From contig NZ_AP019846.1 in assembly GCF_007990635.1 (NCBI RefSeq), positions 124,001 through 188,000 on the forward strand: a stretch of 64,000 nt of DNA, written 5' to 3'. This DNA is from Leptotrichia hongkongensis (lineage in GTDB: Bacteria > Fusobacteriota > Fusobacteriia > Fusobacteriales > Leptotrichiaceae). A program made the position numbers and the translations under genes. Shown here one piece after another: positions 17,382-25,434 of the stretch (the stretch's first letter is position 1; each line of letters begins with the position of its first letter). The notes under the pieces were generated by a model, which was given only the letters and a program-made list of their open reading frames with translations, was not told where the DNA came from and ran no database searches.

Positions 17382-18263
17382 TTATTTAATATTTTTTAAT
17401 GCTTCATCCATATTTGATAATTTAAATTCATCAGAAATTGATTTTAGGTAAGTTTGTTGTTCAATCTGTCTTTTCTGATTTCTTAATTGAGTTTTGATAC
17501 CTTCTTTAACACTTTCAAAAGGTATCAGTCCTTTAGGATTTCTTTCAAGAACTTTCACGACATACAAACTTTTTCCATCATTTACAACTTTGTTAACAAC
17601 CTGTCCTGCCTTAACATCCTTGATAGCTTCACTTACTGAACCAAATCGGCTTGCTAACTGACTTAGAAGAATTGATTGTGTTTGTCCGTTTTGTTCAGTT
17701 CCAGGATTGTATTGATTTACGTAGGCAGTAAAATTATTAGGATTTGCAACAGCTTCCTTTAATGCCTGCTCAGCTTTTGCTGTATCAGTAGGCTGGAATA
17801 CTATAACTTGCAATCGCACTGAATCTTCAGGTTGTGTAAAACTAGCTTGGTTGGCGTCGTAGGCAGCTTTAGCATCAGCATCTGTAATTTTGGCTCTTTC
17901 GTTGATTTCACTTAATGTTGCAAGACTTGCCAGTAATTGTTCCTGTAAAATTTCTTGGCTTTGTGTATATTTCTTGTCTTTATCAAGTTTTTTTTCTTTT
18001 GCTTTTAAGGCAAGAGCTCTGTTTAGAGCGATATTTTTAATAATAGAATGTTTCATTTGTGTAATTTGCTCAGGAGTAAGTTCTTTTTCAGAAATTCCAC
18101 TAGAAAATAGACTTTTTTCCAGTTCGTTATTAACTTCCTTTTCATAAACTTTTATTTTTTTGTCTGACGATTCAAATAGTACTTTACCTCCGTTACTATT
18201 TCCACAAGACAACGCAAGTGTGCATAATGCTGTCAAGATAACTATTTTAAATTTATTTTTCAT
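17382..18263 (-). CDS. SurA/PrsA-like peptidylprolyl isomerase lipoprotein
   Basis: A 293-residue envelope chaperone candidate. The signal peptide ends in LALSC with the lipidated cysteine at residue 20. A SurA-type N-terminal helical domain (about 30-135: EKELTPEQITQMKHSIIKNIALNRALALKAKEKKL...) is followed by a parvulin-like region (about 140-245: DSVRLQVIVF...YNPGTEQNGQ...VKAGQVVNKVVNDGKSLYVVKVLER) and a C-terminal helix. Several parvulin catalytic positions are degenerate, so it may act mainly as a chaperone. ATG at 18263-18261 follows GGAGGAAAAG. Its own promoter is visible upstream. Confidence 0.82.
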   Translation of the reverse strand: MKNKFKIVILTALCTLALSCGNSNGGKVLFESSDKKIKVYEKEVNNELEKSLFSSGISEKELTPEQITQMKHSIIKNIALNRALALKAKEKKLDKDKKYTQSQEILQEQLLASLATLSEINERAKITDADAKAAYDANQASFTQPEDSVRLQVIVFQPTDTAKAEQALKEAVANPNNFTAYVNQYNPGTEQNGQTQSILLSQLASRFGSVSEAIKDVKAGQVVNKVVNDGKSLYVVKVLERNPKGLIPFESVKEGIKTQLRNQKRQIEQQTYLKSISDEFKLSNMDEALKNIK

Positions 18264-18311
18264 TTTTTCTTTTCCTCCAAAATGGTTTTATGTTTTTAAG
18301 ATTATATCTTT

Positions 18312-18340
18312 AGTATATCATAACATTACAAACATTTCAA
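18312..18340 (-). promoter_or_regulatory. Promoter for the SurA/PrsA-like gene
   Basis: On the minus strand TTGAAA (18340-18335) and TATACT (18317-18312) are 17 bp apart, about 50 bp upstream of the start codon. Confidence 0.75.
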
Positions 18341-18525
18341 ACTTTATTAAAAAAAGAGTTGTAGTGTACTTAAAACTTTAGAAAATTAATAAAAATAGTT
18401 ATTACTATTGGATTAAAGAGGTTAAATTATTAAGAGATACTTGGAAATAAAATCCTTATTGTAACAGTTAAATCTCTCTATGAGGTAAGCAGAGTGGGAT
18501 GACGCTTACTTAGTTCGCTTTTAAT

Positions 18526-18554
18526 ATTTACTTTCTTTTAAATCAAAGCAATGT
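18526..18554 (+). repeat. 29-bp direct repeat, left copy
   Basis: The sequence from 18526 (begins ATTTACTTTC, ends AAAGCAATGT) is identical to 19639-19667. The two copies bracket the insertion sequence. The right copy abuts the glmS promoter, so the left copy looks like a target-site or neighbouring-sequence duplication made on insertion; 29 bp is long for an ordinary target duplication. Confidence 0.8.
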
Positions 18555-18593
18555 TGTGAGATAATACATATGTGACAAGAATATACAAAAAAA

Positions 18594-18648
18594 GAAAGGT
18601 TTCTGATATAATGTAAATCTACCAAACCACATTAAGGAGAAACCTTTC
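18594..18648 (+). promoter_or_regulatory. Leader inverted repeat of the insertion sequence
   Basis: GAAAGGTTTC (18594-18603) is the exact complement of GAAACCTTTC (18639-18648), ending 2 nt before the transposase ATG at 18651. A TATAAT-like -10 (18608-18613 region) lies between the arms. A transcript entering from outside would fold the right arm, hiding the end of the AAGGAG site, while a transcript started inside lacks the left arm. This is the logic of read-through protection known from IS10 and IS50; function here is inferred. Confidence 0.55.
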
Positions 18649-18650
18649 AT

Positions 18651-19569
18651 ATGAGTAGTATATCAGAAATATACCGTGTTCGTCAACGGGCAATTGAGTA
18701 TGCAATAAAACATAATAATAATTCAAAGGCAGCAGTGAAGTATAAGACATCACGTCAGCAGATAAAACGTTGGAGAGACAGATACGACGGAACAGTCCAG
18801 TCTCTTCTGCCAAAAAGCAGAAGACCTAAAGGCCACCCAAACCAGCACACGCAAGAAGAAATAGAGCTGGTTATGAAAAAGTACAGGAAATTTGGCTATG
18901 AAGGGCTGGCAGAAGTCTATGTTAAAGCAAGAAAGGAAGGCTACAGCCGTACATACGATTCAATGTGCAAGATAATAAGGAAAATGAAGGGCAATGCCAA
19001 AGAAAAGCCTAAAAAGCAGCATAAAAGAAAAAAGAAAGTTGAACAGGCGAAGTACCTGGGAAAGAGTGCAGATAGACATAAAATATGTTCCAGAAGAATG
19101 CATACAGTTTGGAACACGTGACCAGAAGTATTATCAAATAACAGCATTAGATGAATATACAAGAAAAAGAGTGTTAAGGATAGCAGATGAAAAAAGCACC
19201 TATCAGACTGCAAAGTTTCTAGAGAACTTGGAAAGGGAGCTGGGATTTGACATAAAGAAAGTTCAGACAGATAATGGGAAAGAGTTCACAAATTCTGAAA
19301 GTGATAAGAAAACACTGTTTGAGCTGAAACTGGAGGAGAAGGGGATAGAGTACGTGACAACCCGTCCATATTCGCCATGGGAGAATGGAAAAGTGGAAAG
19401 AAGCCACAGGCTTGACAGCAAGTACTATGCAGACAAGAAATTTAAAAGCAAGGAAGAACTGTTAAGGGCAATAAGGAAATACAATACAAGATACAACAAC
19501 ATATCAAGAAAAGTACTGGGCTTTAAGAGTCCAAATGAAGTATTAAAAGAGTACAAGGAAAATCAGTAG
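18651..19569 (+). pseudogene. Frameshifted DDE transposase
   Basis: The N-terminal part (18651 to about 19060) carries a helix-turn-helix domain (NNNSKAAVKYKTSRQQIKRWRDRYDG) and a second DNA-binding segment. The catalytic part continues in the +1 frame to TAG at 19567-19569 with all three acidic motifs: QIDIKYV (D), QTDNGKEF (D) and SPWENGKVERSHR (E). The frame changes near 19046-19062, where frame 0 reads KYLGKSADRHK and frame +1 reads WERVQIDIKYVP. One extra base (or two missing) explains it. There is no A-rich slippery run at the site like those used for programmed -1 shifting in IS3 elements, so I treat it as a mutation. Confidence 0.8.
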
Positions 19570-19638
19570 GTTAAAGATACATTAGGAAAGAAATATTTTT
19601 TTAATATATTTTTGTAACAAATGTTTGACATCTATACA

Positions 19639-19667
19639 ATTTACTTTCTTTTAAATCAAAGCAATGT
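19639..19667 (+). repeat. 29-bp direct repeat, right copy
   Basis: Identical to 18526-18554. It ends 1 bp before the TTGAAA -35 element of the glmS promoter, so insertion of the element left the promoter hexamers intact while separating it from whatever lay upstream. Confidence 0.8.
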
Positions 19668-19668
19668 A

Positions 19669-19697
19669 TTGAAAAAATATAAAAAATTTGATATAAT
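19669..19697 (+). promoter_or_regulatory. glmS promoter
   Basis: TTGAAA (19669-19674) and TATAAT (19692-19697) with 17 bp between them, about 30 bp before the ribozyme cleavage site. Confidence 0.85.
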
Positions 19698-19726
19698 CAT
19701 TTGAACTAGAAAATAAAAATTGAAAA

Positions 19727-19870
19727 GCGCCAGTCCTTTTGGGATAATTAATAGGAAAAATATTGCTTTAAAAGGAGACGAGGGAAAAGAGTTATCGAAT
19801 TATCGGCGGATGCTCTTTAGGTGGTTACAACCTTAATGATACACAAAAATTCTGAGTAATTGGAGTTACA
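19727..19870 (+). ncRNA. glmS ribozyme (glucosamine-6-phosphate-activated)
   Basis: The leader carries the conserved core of the glmS self-cleaving riboswitch: AGCGCCAG with predicted cleavage before G19727, stem P1 formed by TCCTTTT (19734-19740) and AAAAGGA (19770-19776), then GACGAGG, TTATCGAATTATCGGCGGATGC (split at 19792-19813) and the pseudoknotted P2.1/P3 region GGTGGTTACAACC. In known cases GlcN6P bound in the core acts as a coenzyme for cleavage, exposing a 5'-OH that marks the mRNA for decay, so enzyme output falls when product is plentiful. The 3' limit is approximate because the peripheral P3-P4 helices are less conserved. Confidence 0.93.
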
Positions 19871-19923
19871 AAGGTATTATAGTAGCATTTTCTAGTAATT
19901 TTATATTATTGAAGGAGAAAATT

Positions 19924-21753
19924 ATGTGTGGAATTGTAGGTTACATTGGAGCTAAAAATGCTCAGGAATTTGTTATTGACGGGTTAGAAAAGTTGGAGTA
20001 CAGAGGATATGATTCAGCTGGAATTGCTGTTAATACTGGAAATGAGAAATTTGAGATTGTAAAAAAAGTGGGAAGATTGCAGAATCTAGCTGATGAACTA
20101 GAAAAACATCCGCTTTTAGGGACAGTTGCGATAGGACATACAAGATGGGCAACACATGGTAAGCCATCTGATGAAAATTCACATCCTCATTTTAACAAGG
20201 ATAAAACATTAGTTGTTGTTCATAATGGAATCATTGAAAATTATCTGGAATTAAAAAAAGATTTAGTTGCAAAAGGATATGAGTTTAAGTCAGAAACTGA
20301 TACAGAAGTTGTGGCTCACTTGTTAGATGAACTTTATACTGGAGACTTGATTGAAACAGTAAAGAAATTGTTAAAAGTTATAAAAGGTGCATATGCACTT
20401 GGGATTATGTCTGTAAACGAGCCTGACAGAATTATTGCGGCAAGAAAGGAAAGTCCGCTTATTGTAGGGCTTGGAGATGGAGAAAACTTTATTGCGTCGG
20501 ATATTCCTGCAATTTTGAAATATACTAGAGATGTATATTTGATTGAAAATAATGAAATTGTGGAAATAAAAAAAGACTCTGTAAAAATTATGGATGTAGA
20601 CGGAAATGAGATAAAAAGAGATGTAACTCATATTGAGTGGGATTTGGAAGCTGCTTCTAAAGGTGGATATGAGTATTTTATGGAAAAAGAAATTTTTGAA
20701 CAGCCAGAAGTGCTTATAAAAACTTTGAACAGCAGAGTTGACGAAAATTATAACATTAATTTTGATGATGCAGGGCTTACAAAGGAATATTTGGAAGGAA
20801 TTAACGATATTTATATTGTAGCCTGTGGGACCGCTTACCATGCTGGGCTTGTTGGAAAGCATATTATTGAGAAAAAAACAAGAATCCGTGTGGATGTCGA
20901 CATTGCATCAGAATTTAGATATAGAAATCCTGTAATTAATGATAATGCTTTAGTTATTGTGTTAAGCCAGTCTGGAGAAACTTTAGATACACTTGAAGCT
21001 ATGAAAGAGGCAAAAAGACATGGAGCAAGAGTCGTTGCAATTACAAATGTAGTTGGTTCTTCGATAGCAAGGGAAGCAGACCATGTTATTTACACTTGGG
21101 CAGGGCCTGAAATTGCTGTTGCCTCTACAAAGGCGTATACAACTCAGATGGTTATTTTATACTTGATGGCAATAGACTTTGCATATAAATTTGGAAAAAT
21201 TACAAAAGATGAAGCTACTGAGAACATTAAGAAATTATATGAAGTGGAACAAAGCATTCAGAAAATGCTGGAATATAATGAAAAAATAAAAGATGTTGCA
21301 GATAAGATTAAAGATAATGAAAGCATGTTCTATCTTGGACGTGGGCTTGACTATGTAATTGCTGTAGAAGGTGCATTAAAATCTAAAGAAATTTCATATA
21401 TTCATTCAGAAGCTTTTGCCTCTGGAGAATTAAAACACGGAACTATAGCACTAATTACAGATGGAGTGCCAGTTGTTGTAAATGTTACACAATCGGACTT
21501 GTTTGAAAAATCAGTATCAAATATAAAAGAAGTTACCTCAAGAGGAGCTTATGTTATTGCGATTGCAAAAGAAGGAAATACAGTTGTAGAAGAAGTGGCT
21601 GATGAAGTGTTCTATATTCCAAATGTAGAAGATGACTATGCAGGATTTCCTACAATCGTAATTCATCAGTTATTGGCATATTATTTATCAAAATTAAAAG
21701 GAAATGATGTTGATAAACCAAGAAACTTGGCAAAATCAGTAACTGTGGAATAA
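19924..21753 (+). CDS. glmS: Glutamine-fructose-6-phosphate aminotransferase
   Basis: GlmS makes glucosamine-6-phosphate from fructose-6-phosphate and glutamine, the first step to UDP-GlcNAc for peptidoglycan and LPS. The start is ATG 19924 so that Cys2 (MCGIVGYIG) is the N-terminal nucleophile; a TTG at 19909 is in frame but would block that and precedes GAAGGAG. The 609 residues comprise an Ntn glutaminase domain (1-240, with GHTRWATHGKPSDENSHPH) and two SIS isomerase domains (VACGTAYHAG, SQSGETLDTLEAM; YLGRGLDYVIAVEGALKSKEISY), ending NLAKSVTVE. It is controlled by the ribozyme in its leader. Confidence 0.97.
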   Translation: MCGIVGYIGAKNAQEFVIDGLEKLEYRGYDSAGIAVNTGNEKFEIVKKVGRLQNLADELEKHPLLGTVAIGHTRWATHGKPSDENSHPHFNKDKTLVVVHNGIIENYLELKKDLVAKGYEFKSETDTEVVAHLLDELYTGDLIETVKKLLKVIKGAYALGIMSVNEPDRIIAARKESPLIVGLGDGENFIASDIPAILKYTRDVYLIENNEIVEIKKDSVKIMDVDGNEIKRDVTHIEWDLEAASKGGYEYFMEKEIFEQPEVLIKTLNSRVDENYNINFDDAGLTKEYLEGINDIYIVACGTAYHAGLVGKHIIEKKTRIRVDVDIASEFRYRNPVINDNALVIVLSQSGETLDTLEAMKEAKRHGARVVAITNVVGSSIAREADHVIYTWAGPEIAVASTKAYTTQMVILYLMAIDFAYKFGKITKDEATENIKKLYEVEQSIQKMLEYNEKIKDVADKIKDNESMFYLGRGLDYVIAVEGALKSKEISYIHSEAFASGELKHGTIALITDGVPVVVNVTQSDLFEKSVSNIKEVTSRGAYVIAIAKEGNTVVEEVADEVFYIPNVEDDYAGFPTIVIHQLLAYYLSKLKGNDVDKPRNLAKSVTVE

Positions 21754-21801
21754 GATAATTAGTTAATAATTATAAATAATAAAAAAATGGAGGAAAGAAT
21801 T

Positions 21802-22113
21802 ATGAATTTTGATGATTTGAAAAAAGGAGCAGAAGATGCTCTTAAAAAAACAGTAGACGGAGCAAAAGACTTAGCTGACAAGGCTGCTGACAAAACAAAG
21901 GAAATTGCAGGAAGCGAAGTTGCTCAGAATATTAAAAAAGGAACAGAAGATGTTCTAGGTAAAACTGTGGAAGGTGCAAAAGATTTAGCAGAAAAAGCTG
22001 CAAATAATAAAATTGTACAAGATGTGAAAAAAGGCGCTGAAGAAGCAGTAGACAAAACAGTAGAAGGAGCTAAGGGATTAGCAGATAAAGTTACTGGAAT
22101 GTTCAAAAAATAG
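21802..22113 (+). CDS. Small amphipathic-repeat protein (LEA/apolipoprotein-like)
   Basis: A 103-residue cytosolic-looking protein with no signal peptide. It consists of about three 33-residue repeats: KKGAEDALKKTVDGAKDLADKA, KKGTEDVLGKTVEGAKDLAEKA and KKGAEEAVDKTVEGAKGLADKV. Each is rich in Lys, Ala, Glu and Asp with an 11-residue-like periodicity, so one long amphipathic helix is expected, as in LEA-type or YtxH/CsbD-like stress proteins. ATG 21802 was chosen because the upstream in-frame ATG (21787) is part of the TGGAGGAAAG binding site. A terminator follows. Function is unknown; stress protection or membrane binding is conjecture. Confidence 0.7.
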   Translation: MNFDDLKKGAEDALKKTVDGAKDLADKAADKTKEIAGSEVAQNIKKGTEDVLGKTVEGAKDLAEKAANNKIVQDVKKGAEEAVDKTVEGAKGLADKVTGMFKK

Positions 22114-22145
22114 TAAAAACAAAAATGTAATAAAAAAGGTTAGTT

Positions 22146-22180
22146 GGAGTATCAATTTTGGTACTCCATATATTTTTTAT
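22146..22180 (+). terminator. Terminator after the amphipathic-repeat gene
   Basis: GGAGTATC (22146-22153) pairs with GGTACTCC (22160-22167), one G-T or mismatch position, followed by TATATTTTTT and more T-rich sequence. Confidence 0.82.
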
Positions 22181-22198
22181 TTATTTTTTTAAAATTCT

Positions 22199-22227
22199 TT
22201 GTTATTTTTTATGAAATTTGGTATAAT
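22199..22227 (+). promoter_or_regulatory. Promoter upstream of the M50 protease gene
   Basis: TTGTTA (22199-22204) and TATAAT (22222-22227), 17 bp apart, with TG one base before the -10. The leader to 22483 would be about 250 nt and contains no gene I can recognise. Confidence 0.65.
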
Positions 22228-22483
22228 TAGCTTAAATAAAAATAAACTTGGGTTATGAATTTGAAAAAAGTTAGGAGAGTTGAAAATAAGAAGTATTTAT
22301 CAGTTAATATAAAAGAGGCTTTTAAATATAAATGAAAGAAAGCATGAAAAAGTCTGGAATACATAAACTAAAAATTGGTATATCGTTTTGGAAAAAAGAA
22401 GCGAAAGTGGGGATTGAAGAGGAGTAAAAGAGAAATGTGGCAGGAATAGGACGAAAGACCTGCAATTTTGGAAAGGAAGTTTT

Positions 22484-23248
22484 GTGAAAATAGTAAAAAA
22501 TTATTATGACAGGTTTAAGGTTTTAAATCCCCAATATTCAGAAATAAAACTGGGGATTATTGCTGCTATTATTATTTATTTTATTGCAAGGATTTTTTTT
22601 GTGGTAGAAATTTCAAGGGATATGATAATTTCACTTTTGGTATTTGTAATATCAATGACTCTTCACGAAGTGGCGCACGGATATGTGGCATATAAATTTG
22701 GTGATGATACTGCCAAAAGAGAAGGAAGAATTACCCTAAATCCTCTTAAACATATTGATTTGACAGGAATAATTCTACCAGTTCTTATACTTTTGAGCGG
22801 ATTCAAATTTTTGGTAGGATGGGCAAAGCCTGTTCCAGTTAATTTTTATAATTTAAGACCGCATCGGCTAGGACTATTCTGTGTTGCAGTTGCTGGAATA
22901 GTAGTAAACTTTATTCTTGCAGGAATTTCACTTGTATTTTTAAAACTAGGTAGTAAATACCTGGATATGGATAATATTTTTATGACAGTCATGATTTATG
23001 TTTATGTAATAAACCTTTTGCTTGGACTGTTCAACTTGATACCAATAACTCCGCTTGATGGAGGTAGAATAGTTTATTCTTTTTCGGGAAATAAAATTAG
23101 AGAGTTTTATAATAAAATTGAAAGATATGGAATTTTAATTATATTTGTAATTGTTTATTTTAGCGGCTCTCGTTTAACACAAGGTTTCTTAGTAATTGTG
23201 GATTTTTTTTTGAAACTTGCAGGAATAGATATTAACTTAACTTTTTAA
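22484..23248 (+). CDS. Site-2-protease-family (M50) membrane metalloprotease
   Basis: An integral-membrane zinc protease of the S2P family, of the short type without a PDZ domain. In 254 residues there are about six hydrophobic segments; the zinc motif HEVAH is at residues 61-65 within a helix, and the third ligand motif NLIPITPLDGGRI lies near residue 190. KYGDDTAKREGRITLNPLKHID-like sequence after the HExxH is typical of YwhC/Rip2-type proteases. Substrate unknown. The start is GTG 22484 behind GGAAGG. It is unrelated in sequence detail to the PDZ-containing RseP at 33940. Confidence 0.88.
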   Translation: MKIVKNYYDRFKVLNPQYSEIKLGIIAAIIIYFIARIFFVVEISRDMIISLLVFVISMTLHEVAHGYVAYKFGDDTAKREGRITLNPLKHIDLTGIILPVLILLSGFKFLVGWAKPVPVNFYNLRPHRLGLFCVAVAGIVVNFILAGISLVFLKLGSKYLDMDNIFMTVMIYVYVINLLLGLFNLIPITPLDGGRIVYSFSGNKIREFYNKIERYGILIIFVIVYFSGSRLTQGFLVIVDFFLKLAGIDINLTF

Positions 23249-23278
23249 AAAAATTATAAGAAAATTCAATAAAAAATT

Positions 23279-23307
23279 TTGAAAATCAAAAATATGGGAT
23301 ATAATAT
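23279..23307 (+). promoter_or_regulatory. Promoter for the secreted paralogue pair
   Basis: TTGAAA at 23279-23284 with TATAAT at 23300-23305 (15-bp spacer) or TAATAT at 23302-23307 (17-bp spacer). It lies about 75 bp before the first paralogue. Confidence 0.5.
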
Positions 23308-23380
23308 AGTATTACAATTTTGAAGGTAAGTTTAAATATTAGAAAAGGTATTTTTATCAAAGTTTAAGGATGTGGTAAAG

Positions 23381-24262
23381 ATGAAAAAATTATTTTTGAT
23401 TTTAGGAATATTTTTTGCAATAAATTTTGAGGTGTATGGATTTACACAAAAGGAAAAAATTCAAGAAACTTTATCAAAGCTTGGTATAAAACAGGCTTTA
23501 ATTGATGAAACGATAGCTTTGGATTATGAAATTAGAGATACAGAATATTTTGAAAATGATGAAAAAATTATTCGTGAAAGAGTGGCAAAACTTGAAAAAC
23601 TTCTTCAGAAGGATGAGAGAAACTATATAGCTGCTCAAGCTCTAATTACTATTTTTGAATCTAAAATAAGTGGAGATTATAAAAAATATCTTGACTTATT
23701 TGTAAAGTATACACCTTATGAATACGAAAAAACTTTTTCAAAAATGATGTACGCTCTAGATAAGGGAGATATGTCAAATTTTGAAAAATATATGGATGAA
23801 ATTCCTAAAAAATATAAAGATACAGTAGTAGTAACATTAGCAAAAATTTTTGTGGCAAAGAACTTTGAAGAAAAACAGATGCTTACAGAAAAAGTTTTGA
23901 AATTATTAAAAAATGAGAGCGAAAGACGAAAAATCGGAGTTTCTGATGAAGAATACTATTTTATGAAATTGACTTATTATTTGAATAAAATCCGTAATTT
24001 ATTTGATAAAGGAGAGGTAAAAACTGCTGTTGCAGAGTATCTTGAAAATATTGTGAATGAGAATATAAGTGAAGAAATACAAAATTATAATTTAAGGGCT
24101 GAAGTTATACTTTACTTTAATGTTGTGATAATGAATGAGGAAATAAAAGAAGATTTGTTAAAAATAAGCAATGGAGCAAAATTGGAAGATACTTGGATTG
24201 CTAAGAAAATCCAGGCTGAAACTGAAAAGGACAAGGATTTCTTATCAAAAATGGTAAATTAG
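23381..24262 (+). CDS. Secreted helical-repeat protein, paralogue 1
   Basis: A 293-residue protein with a signal peptide (MKKLFLILGIFFAINFEVYG) and an all-helical remainder. I do not recognise a named family. The opening KIQETLSKLGIKQALIDETIALDYEIRD matches the start of the next gene's product, and spaced Tyr/Leu/Ala helices suggest TPR-like repeats. ATG 23381 is preferred over GTG 23372 because AAGGA at 23366-23370 is well spaced only for the ATG. It lies 17 bp upstream of paralogue 2, so both are probably one transcript. Confidence 0.65.
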   Translation: MKKLFLILGIFFAINFEVYGFTQKEKIQETLSKLGIKQALIDETIALDYEIRDTEYFENDEKIIRERVAKLEKLLQKDERNYIAAQALITIFESKISGDYKKYLDLFVKYTPYEYEKTFSKMMYALDKGDMSNFEKYMDEIPKKYKDTVVVTLAKIFVAKNFEEKQMLTEKVLKLLKNESERRKIGVSDEEYYFMKLTYYLNKIRNLFDKGEVKTAVAEYLENIVNENISEEIQNYNLRAEVILYFNVVIMNEEIKEDLLKISNGAKLEDTWIAKKIQAETEKDKDFLSKMVN

Positions 24263-24279
24263 GAAAGAGGAGAAAGTTT

Positions 24280-25434
24280 ATGAAAAAAATTTTTGTATCA
24301 TTATCATTGCCAGTATTTTTTTCTTTAGGATACGAATTACCAGCATATACTAGAGCTGAACTTATACAGGACAGGCTTTCAAAAATTGGTATAAAGCAAA
24401 GTGTTATTGATGAAACAATAAAATTTGAATATGATATTAAAGATGAAAAAAATTTTTTTACAGAAGATGGGCATGAAAATGATAACCTTTTGAAATTAAA
24501 GGAAATTTATGAAAAAGATGAAAGAAATGAAACATTAGGATCAGTTCTTGTAGGAGCCTACATAGTAGGAGGAAAGAAGGACTTTAAAAAAGCAAGGGAA
24601 TATATGGATAAAATTGCTCCTTATTCAACGAGATTTGATAAACTTTCAAACGAATTTACCTATTACAAACTAAAAGGCGATGAAAAAAAAGCAAAATTTT
24701 ATTACAATCTTATAAAACGTTACTATAAAAATTCGGCAGTGATGGAGCTTGTTGACACATTGAGCGAGAATCTGGATATGGTAATGTTTATTGAAACATT
24801 AGGTGACTATTTGACTGAAGAGGAAGATAAAACTAATAATGAGGCAAATGATTTGCCTAATGGATTTTTATACGATAATAAAAAGGGAATTATTGAAAAT
24901 AAGGATAAAAAAGATGATTCAGATAAGGAAGAAGTATTAGAAAATACACAAACTTATAGTGAAAGTGTAAAGGAGATTCTTGATAACGGAAAGGAAACCC
25001 TAGATACTCAAAAACAAGAAATTAGTAAATATGAACGAATAATTAATTATTTTAAAATTCCGAAAAATCAAAAGGAGTTTGGGATTCCAGATGACTATAT
25101 AAGAGGATTTAAATTAAAAATCGCAGAAGTAAAAATAGCAAAAAATATGATGAACTATGGAATAGAAAATGCTGTAAAATATTATCTTGACAATGTTTCG
25201 ACAAAAGATGTGAGCTATGAAGACGTTTATTTTAACGAACAGTCAGAGCTGGCATTGTATCTTGCGGTTGCCCAAATGCTTTCTGTTGCTGATGATAATG
25301 TGGTATCAAAATATCGAAAAGAATTTGAAAATACAAGAGTAATCAAGCTACTAGATGAAGTTTTGAAAAATGAGAGAAAAAAGGAAAAAGAAAGAAATGG
25401 GAAGACTCAAAATAAAAATCATATAAAAAGCTGA
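24280..25434 (+). CDS. Secreted helical-repeat protein, paralogue 2
   Basis: A 384-residue product with a short signal peptide (about 1-20) and the shared motif RLSKIGIKQSVIDETIKFEYDIKDEKNFF just after it. Helical repeats resembling TPRs (for example KKAREYMDKIAPYSTRFDKLSNEFTYYKLKGDEKKAKFYYNLIKRYY) fill residues 70-170; an acidic, low-complexity linker (about 185-245) separates a C-terminal helical part absent from paralogue 1; the end is strongly basic (KNERKKEKERNGK). AAAGAGGAG precedes ATG 24280. A periplasmic scaffold role is a guess. Confidence 0.65.
   Translation: MKKIFVSLSLPVFFSLGYELPAYTRAELIQDRLSKIGIKQSVIDETIKFEYDIKDEKNFFTEDGHENDNLLKLKEIYEKDERNETLGSVLVGAYIVGGKKDFKKAREYMDKIAPYSTRFDKLSNEFTYYKLKGDEKKAKFYYNLIKRYYKNSAVMELVDTLSENLDMVMFIETLGDYLTEEEDKTNNEANDLPNGFLYDNKKGIIENKDKKDDSDKEEVLENTQTYSESVKEILDNGKETLDTQKQEISKYERIINYFKIPKNQKEFGIPDDYIRGFKLKIAEVKIAKNMMNYGIENAVKYYLDNVSTKDVSYEDVYFNEQSELALYLAVAQMLSVADDNVVSKYRKEFENTRVIKLLDEVLKNERKKEKERNGKTQNKNHIKS

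Larger units (their letters stand above)
18553..19630 (+). mobile_element. Insertion sequence with a DDE transposase, probably inactive
   Basis: The element holds one transposase gene broken by a frameshift. Imperfect terminal inverted repeats can be traced: the left end contains TACATATGTGACAAGAATAT (about 18566-18585) and the complement of the right end reads CATTTGTTACAAAAATAT (about 19606-19623), both ends starting with TGT-like bases. A 29-bp direct repeat flanks the whole. Family assignment is uncertain: a DDE integrase-core protein preceded by a helix-turn-helix domain fits IS481 or IS3/IS150-type elements. Exact ends are estimates. Confidence 0.7.

Noticed and set aside
18594-18648. 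Inverted repeat before the transposase considered as a terminator
   Set aside because: The loop is 35 nt, no T-run follows on either strand and the right arm runs into the start codon; a translation-control role fits better.
20371-20862. 163-codon minus-strand frame inside glmS
   Set aside because: Antisense shadow of a strongly conserved enzyme gene.
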